Below, one piece after another: positions 11,319 to 23,020 of a stretch of 64,000 bases of DNA (its first letter is position 1; every line of letters starts with the position of its first letter). The notes under the pieces are model-generated. The model made no database searches. It was given only the letters and a program-made list of their open reading frames with translations, and was not told where the DNA came from. The position numbers were made by a program, and so were the translations under genes. The DNA comes from Romanomermis culicivorax (lineage: Eukaryota > Nematoda > Enoplea > Mermithida > Mermithidae): positions 124,001 through 188,000 of the forward strand of contig CAWUHX010000222.1 of the NCBI GenBank assembly GCA_963922205.1, written 5' to 3'.

Positions 11319-14300
11319 TTAAAACTTTTCGAGCAGAGAACTTAAAGAAAACAAACTGAAGAAACACGAAAGAACTAAAAATATCAGTAGCAGGGATAGA
11401 CTACTAGGATGAGCAGTGCAGTAACCGGAATGTTGGTGATATGATTGAGAAGACTGTGGCCTAGAGTGAGGTAATACATTCGCACCACCTAGGATTTGAG
11501 GATAGTCAGATGGTGTAGCATTGCAAGGTAGTGGCACAGGAGGTAAATCAGAAAGTGCCAGTACAGAAAATTGTCCGAGAACGTGGTGTGTGACCTGACC
11601 TTCAGCATGAGCATTGACACGAACTGTTGCCAACAGACTCAGCTTGTAAAGGTCACAAATGCCTACGTCTTGAGGTTTCTCAAGAATAGCCTCAATCATC
11701 TCAACTGATGAGGTATAGGCTTTTAAGTAATGTGATGTTTTCTTCAACAATGGACATTCCCGTAAGAAGAGAGTGAGCTCAGCTATTTGAATGGCAGTGG
11801 CAGCACCATACCTGGTAGCCCAGTTTGGTAGATAATTGAGGATGGTACACAACAGGGTGTCAGGAATGGTGTGCTGGATAGCCAGATCAACAGATTGGTA
11901 AAATTGGTAAAGAGACTAATTTGCATCTGTTGCCTTTTGAGAGGCACCAGATGGCAAATTTATATTAAGGCGTGATAACAGGTCGAAGATATCGGGATCA
12001 GTCACTGCTCTGGGCTTAAACTGAGTTTCAGCCAAATCGGACTGTTGCGCTGGTGGAGGAGCAGACCGTGATGTAGATGCAGTCATGGATGTATTAGCAG
12101 TCATGGAATGAGTTGTGCTAGAGGAGGGTAGCTGAGTAGTAGCACTGGTTGTGGTAGACAAGGTTGATTGGAGAACTACTGGAGCTTGCTGAACAGGTGG
12201 TGGATGTGGTGGAGGTTGAGCCGCAGCAGCAGCTGGTGTTGTTGCTGCAACTGGACCACAGGCTGTTGAAAAGGAACAGGATACCCAGCCGGTGGTGCCT
12301 GATACCCAGCATTTCGCTGGGGTATGGCATAGGCAGGTGGGGTAGGTGGATACTGAGCAAGATACTGATACTGAGGAACAACAGCCAATTAGTACAGTTG
12401 TTGAATGTAAGGCTGGCACATGGGTGCAACATCAGCCAGGGGCTGTTGCAGTGCACTGAAACCAGGTGGAAAAGAGATTGAGAACAGAGATGGAAGCTGC
12501 TCTATAGGCGCCTTAGGAACAGTTTGTTGCCTAGGGTGTGTCTTAACCATACATGTAATTGGGGGGAAGTGCTATGGGAACCAACCCAGAAATTGCCGAC
12601 CATATGGCTAGCCATTGGGCGACTACCCCCCCCCCCCCAGGATTTCCCAATCCAATGGCTAGCCATATGGTAGATGTAGGGACCTCCATACTATGTTAAT
12701 TTTTTGATTAAAAATGTCAATTTTTGAACAAAAAATTGTAAAAAATGTGAATTTTCTCGGTGCTTCACACCATGAATACATTTTTTCAGTCTCTAGAAAA
12801 AAATTGAACAATTTTTTGGACTTTTTTCATGAAAAACTCACAATTTTTTTCCTTGAGAAACCCCTTCCCCCAAAAAAGTCGCCCAACCCCCCTCTTCTAG
12901 ACCTTGGGGCCCCGTTACATGTATGGTCTTAACTACTGGTTTGGCAGAGGCCTGAGGTTGTGTGAAACACTGAGGCGTGACACGAGAATGGTGAGGTTCA
13001 TACTGTTGAGATGTAGAAGGTTTCTTAGATTCCGGTTTGGTCTTTGAAGCATCAGCACCTTTTTGAGCAGCTGGTGAAGACTTTGCCATACATTTGTGAG
13101 ATTTATCAGATTTGTCCTGCGGATCTTTCTTCCGTTTCTTTAGTTGAGAATAGAGATAGTAAGGAACATCCGTCACAGGTTTGCCAGAGATTTCAAGGAT
13201 GTGGAAGTCATTGACAGTCTTGGTATCAGCTTGGATCTGAGCCAAAGCTTCAGCTAGATCTTCAGGTGTGAGCATAGGACTGGAAATTGGAGTAGCAGAT
13301 GTGGGAAGTGAAGGCTTTGTGGCTACTGAGGCTACAGCGACCTTTGGAATAGGTTAAGATTGCTTAGACTTAGCAGATGAGCTTGAGTGAGTTGCAGAAG
13401 TGGATGGTTGAGGCTGAGCAGCAACTTGAGGTTGTGGCACTGTGCTCTGAGGTCGAGCAAAAATGGATGTCTGAGGCTGAACCACAACTTGACATTGTGG
13501 CACAGCCCTCTGAGTTGATGGTGTAACAGAAACAGTTGGTTGTGCGGCTACTGTTGTTGAAACTGTCGCTGGCTGACACGAGGATGGGGTAGGAGTGGTA
13601 GGTACAGGTCCAAAAATCATCTCATACAGAAATAGGAATTCAGGGTCCAGCAAGAGACTAAGCTCTCCTCGGGAAGGTGATAAACCCATATGACAAGGAA
13701 GGGGTAAGTTATTATGTTTTAGAACATGAACTGCTATGAGAAACAATTCTTGGTCAACAGTAACATGCTGATTGAGGTCAACCCTGAGCATAGCTACTAA
13801 TGTGAGATTTGTTAAAAGTTGAGCAGAAGGTACAGCAGAAGTGAGGTCTACAGTGGTGGCAACCTGTGGTTGACTTGGTGTATCTGTCATAGCTGTAGTG
13901 AAATCAGAGGTTGAAGTGACTGAAACTATCGGAGGAACTCCAGACTAGGCTTGTGACTCAGTTTGTAGCTCTTCAGTCTGGTCCAAACTAATAGTTAATC
14001 TAGAGAGTCCCATCTCCATCTCAGTTAGAGGACGTGATGGTGTATCGATGGTGACTGTTGTAAATTGAGATTGAGTATCAGTGTAAGTCATGATAGCAAC
14101 AAGTGCGGATGCATCGCATGCGAGTGTAGCCTCAGCATCAGAAGTAATTTGCATTGAGAGTTGTGTATCAGCAGAAGTGCAAGATCTGTAAAGGCTGAAG
14201 TTTAGAGTAACAGATGGTGGCATCAAAATATTGTAAAATGGTAATAGATGTACATGCTGTGATAACCAAGAAAAGTAATAGTGCAGATTTTTTGCCTACC

Positions 14301-16850
14301 TAGAGTCATGATGTAACAGATTCGAATCATCCATGTCATTCTAGCTGAGGGGACTATGACCAGACGTAGAGCGAACTGATTAGTAATATGAGTGACCAAT
14401 TGCACCCAAATTTAGGTTCAATTTGAGGTAGTGGCCTTATATCGAGCAAAAATATCCTTAGGTTCACCATTCACATCCAACCAACATTAGATCATGAAGA
14501 ACTTCCTAGGGCCATCATCCATGCTGCTGATGGAAGAGTGGATTATCTTCTCCACATCCTCCTATTCCTCTAGGGAGCATGGAGAGGTCAGCAGAGCTGG
14601 TAGTGGTAAACTAACAGTCAGAAGATTCGAGATGTGGGCATTCTGGGGTGTCAGATGTTGAGTATAAGCTTCAGAAGGATATAGATAACCCTTACTGTAC
14701 TGTTTGCCCCGCTTCGGCTGATCCCCAGCCATGTAGCCAAGGAAGGGGTCAGATTTGTAAGGGAAAGCATCAGAGGTAGAAATAGTGTCGTGAACACGGC
14801 TACTGAAGACCTGTGTCAGATAGTGAGCAGATATAGGTGCACCCAAAGCATAGTGCAAGTCAGAAACTGTTCCTGATTGCAAAGCAGTGGCTATGGCTGT
14901 TTGAAGTTTGAAGTTTAAAGGATTATTGAGGATTGCAGGGTACTGGAGTAACAACTGAGGGTTGCTAGGTTGAGCACTGTACAGGTTCCTGTGTTGAATC
15001 AGAGAAAGTTTTGGCAGAGGAGGTGGAAAGGATGAACCCTGAACAGTTTCCAAAGGCACCACACCATTGGTCAACGTAGCTGGACACATCCACTGACTGT
15101 GGGTGGGCTGGATAGTGTCCATGAAGATGTAAGTGATGGCTGATAAAACCTTGTCCCGCATCACTGCCAGTAGAAATTCTTTTGACAGGGTGGGGTTATG
15201 AGGAAGATTGATTCCAGTAAGTAGCAGAGAGTCCATGTTTAACCCCTGACAGATAATAACCTTAACGATATGGTCGATAACAAAAGGGTCAAATAAGTTC
15301 TGAGGAAAGATTTGGGCTGTGAAAAAGATCTCATCAAAAAAGGAGTAGTGACCTAAAGTAAGATACATAAGAATAAGATAGAAGGCATCTAGTCCCACAT
15401 ATATTAGCTTATCCCTGCACAGTTCCTGTTCGGATGGTGTGGCATAATATGTGGGGTTTTCAGAAAAGTCGTGGTCAAAAGGAACCATATCCCAAGCCCA
15501 CATGCAGGTTATACATGCTTTGAGAGTGCAGCATTCAGGGAAAAAGCTGATAAGCCAGGCTTTTTCGAAAAGTTCAGGAGATTTCTCAATCTGTTTCACA
15601 CATGGGAAAATGTCGACCATCGGTATCTTGGGGATGATCATAGGTTTCGGTGCGGAAAGAAGGACCTATGAGGATGTACAGAGCATGCCAGTCATTGTCA
15701 GTATCGAATGTTGCAACAATGGTGTGGGTGTTATCAAAATGCTTAAAGAAGGCAGTTCAATCTTCTCTCCTGGCTAAAAGAGCTTCGAAAACGAGAGCCC
15801 TGCCATCTGGGTAGGCGAGTTGGACATACCTTGGTACAGTCTTGGTATCATTATTAAAATGTATAAAAGTAGAATGTGAGAACTTTGACAAGTCCGATGT
15901 GGTAATCCATTCAGTATCAAAGCCAATCAGAGTGTATCCACGAAAATTGGGTATCTGCACTGTGGACAATGCTGAATGCAGATGGCCCGGGAGTACAAAC
16001 TCTGGCGAGGGCATGAAACTAGGAGGATGCTGGAACAGTGACATATACCACTGTTCCAGCTTTCTTACTCTAAGGAGCCTCTTCACGTTGAACTCTAAAA
16101 CATTTAGAATAAATTGGACAAATTTCTTAAAAGTAGATGACTGAGAGCAGGTACTCAGAGATACTTAAAACAGATGTGGAAATTAGAAAATAAAGTTTGT
16201 GACCAAAAAATGTAGAAAATAGGAAAGGAAATGTTGAACATTTGAAGTAAAGTTGTTTGGAAATATGATGCTGAGAATGTTTTGAGTTTTAGAAAATCAG
16301 TTGTAGTTTTATGTCAAAATTGTGAAAAGTGTAAATTCGGAATTTGAGGATTTTGAAAAGTTTTGATTTTAGGATTTTGAATATTGTTGAAAATAAAGTT
16401 TGATTTTAAGCACACGGCTTCTCTCAATTATGGACTTGAGCATGACCTTCACAACCAAAGTTAGCTTGAGATTAACTTCGGAAGCAGTTTCCAGCCTCAG
16501 CGTCAGAATGTGCACAAGCTAGGCCAAGGCATAATGATTGATCAGATTGGCAGAAACTGACCACTGCGAGTCTTTTGGTACTTAGGCAGTCGGTAACTAA
16601 GCACAGGGGGAAACTCAAAACAGAAAGATCAAGAAAAGAAAAGAGCATGCACATAAAAAGCAGTTGGAAATGCATGCAACTTACCATCTGCAAAAAATGA
16701 AACATCATTTTGACGTCCCATGGTGTTGGCCCAAGCAGCATACCGCTCCTGGGCATTGATGCTGCTGCTGAATATAGGCCGCAGCTGAGGAATTAGAGGG
16801 GGCGGCAGAGGCTGCAGCCCTGCAGCTGCAGGAATGATGGGTTGTGCCAT
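11319..16850 (-). pseudogene. DEDDy 3'-5' exonuclease-domain gene with long P/Q/S/T-rich tail, broken
   Basis: Exon 1 runs 16850-16685 from an ATG (MAQPIIP...) to a perfect GATG|GTAAGT donor. The TTTTAG acceptor at 16095-16100 joins it in phase to exon 2 at 16094, so the 590-base intron is well supported. Exon 2 carries the three exonuclease motifs: Exo I LIGFDTEW (D and E), Exo II near FDTDNDWHAL followed by VDIFPCV, and Exo III YVGLDAF (Y and D). The fold therefore looks like a WRN/RNase D-type nuclease. A low-complexity tail rich in Pro, Gln, Ser and Thr fills about 14226-11916, followed by a helical end segment. Lesions include a TGA after LLARRED (15759-15757), a frame change near 15640-15690, several TAG/TAA codons and a 378-bp MITE at 12548-12925. 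A gypsy integrase end lies ~650 bases upstream on the same strand, so this may be an accessory gene of that element rather than a host gene. Confidence 0.68.
12548..12925. mobile_element. CATACATGTAA-ended MITE, 378 bp, copy 1
   Basis: The termini are CATACATGTAAT and GTTACATGTATG, which are inverted repeats, flanked by an identical 8-bp duplication GTCTTAAC at 12540-12547 and 12926-12933. Inside, ATATGGCTAGCCAT-type palindromes and long C/G runs make it highly foldable. It sits inside the Lys/Ser-rich part of the exonuclease-type coding frame, which resumes on the other side. A second copy is at 46913-47326. It has no coding capacity and is likely mobilised by a hAT-like transposase, judging by the 8-bp duplication. 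Confidence 0.85.
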
Positions 16851-17501
16851 AAACTAATCTCAATATTTTGAAGTGCGAAAATAGGGACAACTTGGGAAAT
16901 AAAATAATTTCTAAGCTATAGAAAGAAACCAAAATGAAGCAATTGCAAGGGAAACAAACAAAAACAAGCATCATCCAAGAATGGAAATCCTGAAGGTCAT
17001 CCAAGGTCTGCTCTCAGAGATTTGAGGGTCTGTTTCAATCAAAACTGAGCTGAAAGACCGCTCCCAATCAGAGCCTATAGCTACAGGCAAGTCCCTCTAC
17101 CTATGTCCATAGAATAGATGCAGGAGTTTACACCAGAAATGCACATGTGAAGGGACATGTATATACATCATGTTTAACATGCATAGTATAGAACTCAAGA
17201 TCATACATAAGATTTTCCTAGACAGAGGGACAACAAATGTAGAAAATTTGGACTACATTTGAGAAAGTACTCAGAGCTGAAAAATTTGGTTGTTGGGGGA
17301 CTATACATGTAAATAAATACATAACAATGCAGAAGTGAAGTACTGAAATTTGTGAGTTTTAGAATATTACAAAATTTATGAGAATTAGTTACTTATACAG
17401 AAAATAGATACAGATATCTGACAAATTTAACTCAATTATTTAGTGAGAGCAAATGGCTGAGGAGGACCACTGGCTTCAGCTAAAAAGATTCCTCTAGTAG
17501 A
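16851..17501. other. Spacer between gypsy integrase and exonuclease-type gene
   Basis: No long frame. On the minus strand this is what follows the gypsy integrase stop and precedes the exonuclease-type ATG. No LTR edge or polypurine tract could be identified with confidence. Confidence 0.35.
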
Positions 17502-18083
17502 TCATGGAATATAATTTTTTAGGCCAGAAATGAATACAATTCGAGGTCTACCAGGAGAATCTAGTGCATCAATAGTGAGGACATTATGCTCAAGAGTAGA
17601 GATGTCAGTAACAATGTACGTGTTGATGTAGTTGGGTTGTATCTTTTTGCCTTTCTTAGAGTTACCCAGTAACACGAAATAGTTTGTGGCGATCCTGCAC
17701 TGTTTGGCTTTCTTATCATAAGAGGACTTACTAGAAGTTGCTGCTTTATCCAGGTTGTCGCTATCATTCTTATACAGATTCAGATGAGATTGAGTTAGAA
17801 TATGCTGATAAACGTCATAATTCAAAGGTGAAGTCAGAGGTTCCGTGCATTCATAATCAAAAGGGATTCAAGGTTCATGACTCCCAACAATTTGAATGGA
17901 GAATGGCCGGTAGAAGTGTGAGGAGTGGCATTATAAAGAAAGACTGCATAGGGCAGGTAATGTTCCCAATTATCCGGGTCTTCCACCATATACTGTTTAA
18001 GTTGAGAAATTAATGTTTGATTGAAACTCTCAAACATCCCATTGCACTGAGGGTGATAGGCAGTAGTTTGGACTTGGGCTAGT
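17502..18083 (-). pseudogene. Ty3/gypsy integrase, C-terminal fragment
   Basis: The fragment starts inside the catalytic core with AYHPQCNGMFESFNQTL, where the glutamate of the DDE triad lies, and continues with EHYLPYAVFLYNATPHTSTG, standard for gypsy integrases. After a one-base frame change near 17830 it runs through a helical part, YDKKAKQCRIATNYFVLL, KGKKIQP and the final beta-rich part to the stop at 17502. Everything upstream (rest of pol, gag, 5' LTR) is absent: the frame is cut at about 18083 by sequence from another repeat. Confidence 0.82.
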
Positions 18084-18425
18084 GATGTACGTCGGATATT
18101 TGGATATGAAAAAGTATTGGCATATCTGTTTATCCAGACATCCGAACTGGAAAACTTTTAGCACAAATGACTAATAAAAATAGGAAAGTCAGAGCATTAA
18201 CAAACTGGGATGAACAAAACAATCAGTGATTTCAAGTTTGTATATCGCATTATACCAATTTCTTTTATAATTTACTCTGTTTGCTTTAACAGATTTTTGT
18301 AATATTTTTCCTTTTTTAATCAATATTTTTTCATCAATCTAACCAACCGCAGGATCGGCATTACTAATTTTTTTCGAAAATAACACTGATTTAACAAAAA
18401 ACAGCATAGGGCAATGTGTATACGA
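18084..18425. repeat. Possible hAT-type element end replacing upstream pol
   Basis: At the point where the integrase frame breaks, the sequence begins TAGTGATGTACGTCGGATATTTGGATATG, with a related GTTTATCCAGACATCCG about 45 bases further. TAGTGATG followed by short inverted motifs is common at hAT termini. No matching second end was located, so the call is tentative. Confidence 0.3.
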
Positions 18426-18433
18426 TTAACGAA

Positions 18434-19305
18434 CAGTTTTGCTAGATCAAATTTTAGGAGAATGTTAGATTTCTTAGAGAATAGTGCCAGAAAAATGCCA
18501 GATCGAATGAAATAAGGTCAGAACGGTGCCAGATTTTCAATGCTAAAAATGACGAGACAAAAGCACTTTTTAAACATAAAAATCACCAAATTGATACCAC
18601 AATAAAAACTTTATTCAATAATGTGCACATACAAGAAGCTCTAAATGCTTGAATGTCCACAAAATGTCAACAAAAACTGAGTCGAAAGCCGGGCAAATTT
18701 TTGGTCGAAACATTGTGCCAACTATATCAATTTTTCTATTTGAATCAAACACCAAAAATGAGGATTTTTCCATACAAATCCCACTGAATGAACAGAGGAA
18801 GTTCAGATTTTCTACTCATTTATCAGTATTTGATAAAATATAAATTTGCTGCAACGATGCAAGCATACTTTTTGGAAAGAATTCGACAGCAATCGAGCCA
18901 AATAAAATTAGTAAGAAAATTTCACGTTTTCAGCCCCTAAAATGCCTAAAAATCCAGGAAATTTAGTTTTTGACTAGTCAAAAAGTTTGTGCTCATTGGC
19001 TTTGGTTGCTTCAAATTTTTCTGTGTGAAAAAAAACATGTTTTGGCATCAAAAAAACACTGAAATTCAAAAAACAAATCATTTTGCCTCTATTCTACAGT
19101 AAAGTTCAGCTGGAAACTAGTATGTGGAGCCGATAAAAACTTGATTTTCAAATAATGCTAAAAATCAAAACATTATGCCAGAATTATAGCGAAAATGAGG
19201 ACATTATGCCAAAATTAGTGCCAGATTTGAATAATGCGGGATTGATGCCAGATCATTCTGAACAGTGCCAGATCTGGCATCGAAAATGCCAGTATGGCAA
19301 CACTG
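18434..19305. mobile_element. hAT-like non-autonomous element, 872 bp
   Basis: It starts CAGTTTTGCTAGATC and ends GTATGGCAACACTG, so the ends read inward are CAGTTTTGCTA and CAGTGTTGCCA. The 8-bp duplication TTAACGAA is identical at 18426-18433 and 19306-19313. Both ends are rich in the iterated word TGCCAGAT or its variants. The centre shares words with the region around 46560-46900 and 50817-50950 (for example TTTTCAGCCCCTAAAATG), so it belongs to a wider family. No transposase frame is present. Confidence 0.8.
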
Positions 19306-19313
19306 TTAACGAA

Positions 19314-20893
19314 CCCTGAATAAAATTGAATCGGCAGTCATTACAGTATCACACTTAATAATTTTGAATGAAATGATATATGTGTCACGTGCTGACGAAT
19401 TTCGCACAGCGTCACGTGATTCACATCATATTTTATCCATTATGTTTTTCGCCACGTTTTGTTTTACAGTAACTTGCATTAATTTTGCGTTCCATTTTTA
19501 TAATTTCTACATGCAATTTCTATGTGTACTTTTTTACGTTTCGTTTCTGTTTCATTTCCACACTTTTATTTCGGTTTTGATTTATTATTTTCCATTGCAC
19601 ACGTAGACTACAGTATGTGACCCACTAGTCAGAATTTCCATTAAAGATAAGCTCTCTGAGCTCATTGCTGTAAATGTAGCACAAGGTGCACCTCTTATCA
19701 GTAAAAACTAGCGACGTTTCACAACGTGAAAGGCCTAGTTGGAAATTCTCACTAGATGACATTCCTATGCTAAGCATGGAGAGTGAAAACTCGCCCCAAT
19801 GCTTAATGTAGTGAACTGGAAAATGTCTATGTGACCATGGGCATCTTCTGCAGCGATTTCCACTGCAGAAGTTAGCTTGAGTGTGTCTTAGCTCCGCCCA
19901 AGGCATACTGTAGATTACAGGGCCCTTTAAAAGGGCCCCTTAAAAAATTTTCATTAATTTTTGCACTCATTTTTAAGCCTAATCATCTTGTTGCGTTTTT
20001 ACAGCCTGTGTTCCCGCCTTTGCCTGCGCCGTCTTTTTATAATTTGGGAATTGTACCTGCCCCCGCCCCCTACTCAATAAATATACATATTTGCCTTCTG
20101 TCTCCCTTGCGTTGCCAGTTACTGTAACCCAACTGTAGGAGTTTACCCTGTCACCATTGATCAAGAACCCCGTCGCCTCCCCGAGGAAACGTTTTGATAC
20201 TGTCACCTGCCGACTGGCATTTGCCTACCCTCCACGCTGAATCGCTTCAGATTACTGTACCTGCTTCCCCGCCATCCATAGGACCCACACTTTGACCCTT
20301 GAACCCATCGCCCAGTGCCAAGTACTTCGAGAAGAGGATTTAGTGAGTTTTCTCAGGGGTTATTATTGTTGAGGGTATATTTGTGGGAATCCTCCTTAAG
20401 CTAGTTTTCCCTTGAGAGTACCCTCAGTTAAGACAGCCCTCAGACCCCTAAGGTCAGGGCCAATCAGGGGATTCAGGTTGACAATCTGGTCCCCTACAGT
20501 AAGCCATTCTACGAGTGGCACCATCCCTCATTCTCAGTAAATGAGGACTAGGGATTGCCACCCCTGACCCGGCTGTGTTGTCCATTATTCTACAGCTGAA
20601 CCCTAGGACTAGAGGGGGGTACACCATGGGTTTTTCCTGTGGTAGTACCAGCTGGGTTGGGTTCCCGAAGTAGATAACCTAAAGCAAGCCACCTAACGGG
20701 GTCACAGCATGCCACTTGCAGTGACATGACCATATTCTCTATGAATATGGTATGGGTTTTTACTCATCAATGTGATTGTCCTATTTCGTTTAATGTGACA
20801 TGGCTCCTATTCTACTTAATGTGACATGGCGAGGCTGGAAAATCGACCTTTAAGTCTGGCTTCACGGTCCTTGGGAACGAACCTTTTACCCTT
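19314..20893. other. No gene seen; C-rich segment
   Basis: About 19980-20340 is richer in C than its surroundings and has an AATAAATATA polyadenylation-like word near 20076. No frame carries a recognisable motif. It could be untranslated or LTR sequence of the gypsy element whose gag lies at 24.7 kb, but no LTR edge was identified. Confidence 0.3.
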
Positions 20894-21040
20894 TTGAGTG
20901 GAGATACCTCTTTCAATTCGGTAAAATTTCGGTTTGAGTGGGGGAACCTCGCTCAAATCATGAGAATCGCCACTTGAGTGGGGAAACCTTTCTCAGGTCT
21001 GCTGATTCGCATTCAAAGTGGGACTACTGACCCTTAGAAT
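20894..21040. repeat. Degenerate 40-bp tandem repeat, four units
   Basis: The phrase TTGAGTGG(G)GAAACCT...CTCA recurs with GAGTG or its variant AAGTG at 20896, 20936, 20976 and 21016, exactly 40 bases apart each time. Units are diverged between the anchors. No frame spans it. Confidence 0.65.
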
Positions 21041-22193
21041 GATCCTTTGCCCTCATGTAAGTTGGATACGCCCTTAAGCAGGTACACTGCCCCTTAGGTC
21101 GGAAGTGGCCCTTATGTTCGAGTTTTATTGCCAATTCAAACAGCACCACGTTTGAGTAGAGTTTAATTACTGTAAGTTGGGATTAGCCCCAACAAGTGAT
21201 CAAATTGATGATTCTTGTGTGTAAATTATCGTTTATGCATGTTGTAATGCCTGTCAGCTTTAATAAATCCCCTGGTGTTAGGTTTTTCCCCAGAGTCAAT
21301 CCCCAAGAGTCACAATTTCCCAGAGTCACGTTTAAATAGAGTATTCTGCCTCAATCTCCTCTGAGCTTTCTTCTTTTATGTTTTTCTATTTTGTTTAAAT
21401 TGGGTCTTCCTCCATTGCTTGTGATCGGATAGGCTTGTGATCGGATAGGTTACTGTACCGCCATATGGCTTTTTGGTTACAGTAGGACTGTGATTTGCAT
21501 GTACTCTGACTACAGTAAACCTGGGTACGGGTACTTGAGTATCACAGCCCATGAGGTTTCACAGCCCCTGAGGGTTTCGGGATCTCTCATCAGGAGATAC
21601 AGTACTCCTTCCACTCTTGATTCTGGATGTCAAGTGTGGTTGTGATTTGTTATCTGTGTCCAGTATTTGTGTCAACACACTTTTTCTAAATTTTTCTTAT
21701 CTTCACTGAGCACCAGCCAAGTTGCTCATTTTCCGGCCAAACAAGCCAAATCATACTGTTAACACATATAACACCGTACTTAGCAGATCACATTGCTTAT
21801 CTCTTCAGCCTCAAATTTTATTTTTTATTTACTTTACTTTTTATTTTTTCGATCTTCTATGCCTAACGTGTGACACCAATTACAATAACTTTTTCACCCA
21901 ATAAATTTTCTTATCTCAAAAATCAAATCAAATAAAAACTAATAACCCACTTTCTCCCCTTTTCTAAACAAACAAATTAAATTTTATTCTTTTCCTTTCT
22001 ACTAAATCAAACACTCTTAATCCATTTCCATTCGGGGAAGAAAAAAAATTTCTTTTTGCTGGTCACACATACCTCATAGTTGGCAACCATTCAGTAGGTC
22101 ATTCTTATTACTTTTTCACCTACTGTATGGTCTTCTTCTCTGTCTTCTCTCTAGGTAATTGCGCGTGGTGATGATCTTCCCGATCGTGACCAC
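21041..22193. other. No gene seen
   Basis: Mixed unique-looking sequence with a duplicated GTGATCGGATAGG phrase near 21421-21448 and an A/T-rich, pyrimidine-rich part at 21780-22030. No frame of interest. Confidence 0.35.
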
Positions 22194-23020
22194 TGACATC
22201 AGCAACAACAGCTTACCGTGTTGTGGTTATGAGGTGATGTGTCTTAGGGACCCTACCTCTGACATCCCCAACTACCTCACATGCTGCTGTTGCACTGAGG
22301 CCTGACTCGCTGGGGCATGCCTCTGACGCCAGCAATGGCTGCATAGCATGAAGCCATTCAAGGGTTGTTGGTTCTCTGCATCCTTCCCCTGCATCTGCAA
22401 CAGCTGCATCCCTTGCTGTTGATTTAAGGGATGGGTGGCCCTCGGGCTCTACCTCTGACGTCAGCAATGGCAACGTAACATGTTTTTATTGGGGGATGGT
22501 GACCATATGGCATTATCTATCTGACGTCTGCAACAGCAGAGGTTCATGTTGTTGCACTAGGACTGGTCAAGTATACCGGTTCCAGTCCTTGACGTCAGCA
22601 ACAATAATGCTATGCGTTGTTTTTCCGAGATGTGAGGCCTTACAAACTGCACATCTGATGTCTGCAACAACTGCATACCATATCATTGTTGTAGGATAAC
22701 TGAGACTCAGCTATTACCTTTTGACGTCAGCAACGGCAATGCTCCATGTTGCCCTGGGAGGGTTGTTGGCCTTAGGGCCCTATCTACTGATGTCTGCAAT
22801 GATAATGTTTCTATTCCAGTATTGGAATAGAGACTTTACAGTCCTATTGTGGCGTCAGCAATGGCAATGCTCTGTGTTGTCGTAAGGGGTCTGTGGCGGT
22901 AGGCTCTTACCTTTGGTGTACATACTGCAATATGAGACTATGGCACTTACATCCCAGTTATCTGAGGTCAGCATCGAGTGTGTGGTAGTGTATATCACAT
23001 CTTTTGATGTCAGCACGGGG
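22194..23020. repeat. 66-bp tandem array with TGACGTCAGCAA core
   Basis: Anchors begin at 22194, 22260, 22324, 22390, 22456, 22522, 22590, 22656, 22722, 22788 and 22850, with decayed ones near 22914, 22963 and 23005. Spacing is 62-68 and mostly exactly 66. Several units alternate between an A form (TGACGTCAGCAA) and a B form (TGATGTCTGCAA), suggesting a 132-bp higher-order unit. After the core many units hold a short potential hairpin, such as AATGGCT/AGCCATT in the third, CAACAGC/GCTGTTG in the fourth and GGCAA/TTGCC in the ninth. Between anchors the sequence is strongly diverged. No continuous frame runs through it, although 66 is a multiple of three. Confidence 0.85.

Noticed and set aside
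21150-21178. GAGTTTAATTACTGTAAGTTGG resembles the start of nematode spliced leader SL1 followed by a donor
   Set aside because: The middle of the 22-base leader is missing and no Sm site or stem-loops follow, so it is a chance partial match.
22213-22473. Minus-strand 86-codon frame across the 66-bp array
   Set aside because: Because the period is a multiple of three a frame can stay open by chance; the repeated peptides are not conserved between units.
22194-23020. CRISPR-like array, because of regular spacing
   Set aside because: Repeats are diverged rather than identical, spacers are not unique inserts, the host is an animal and no cas-like gene is present.
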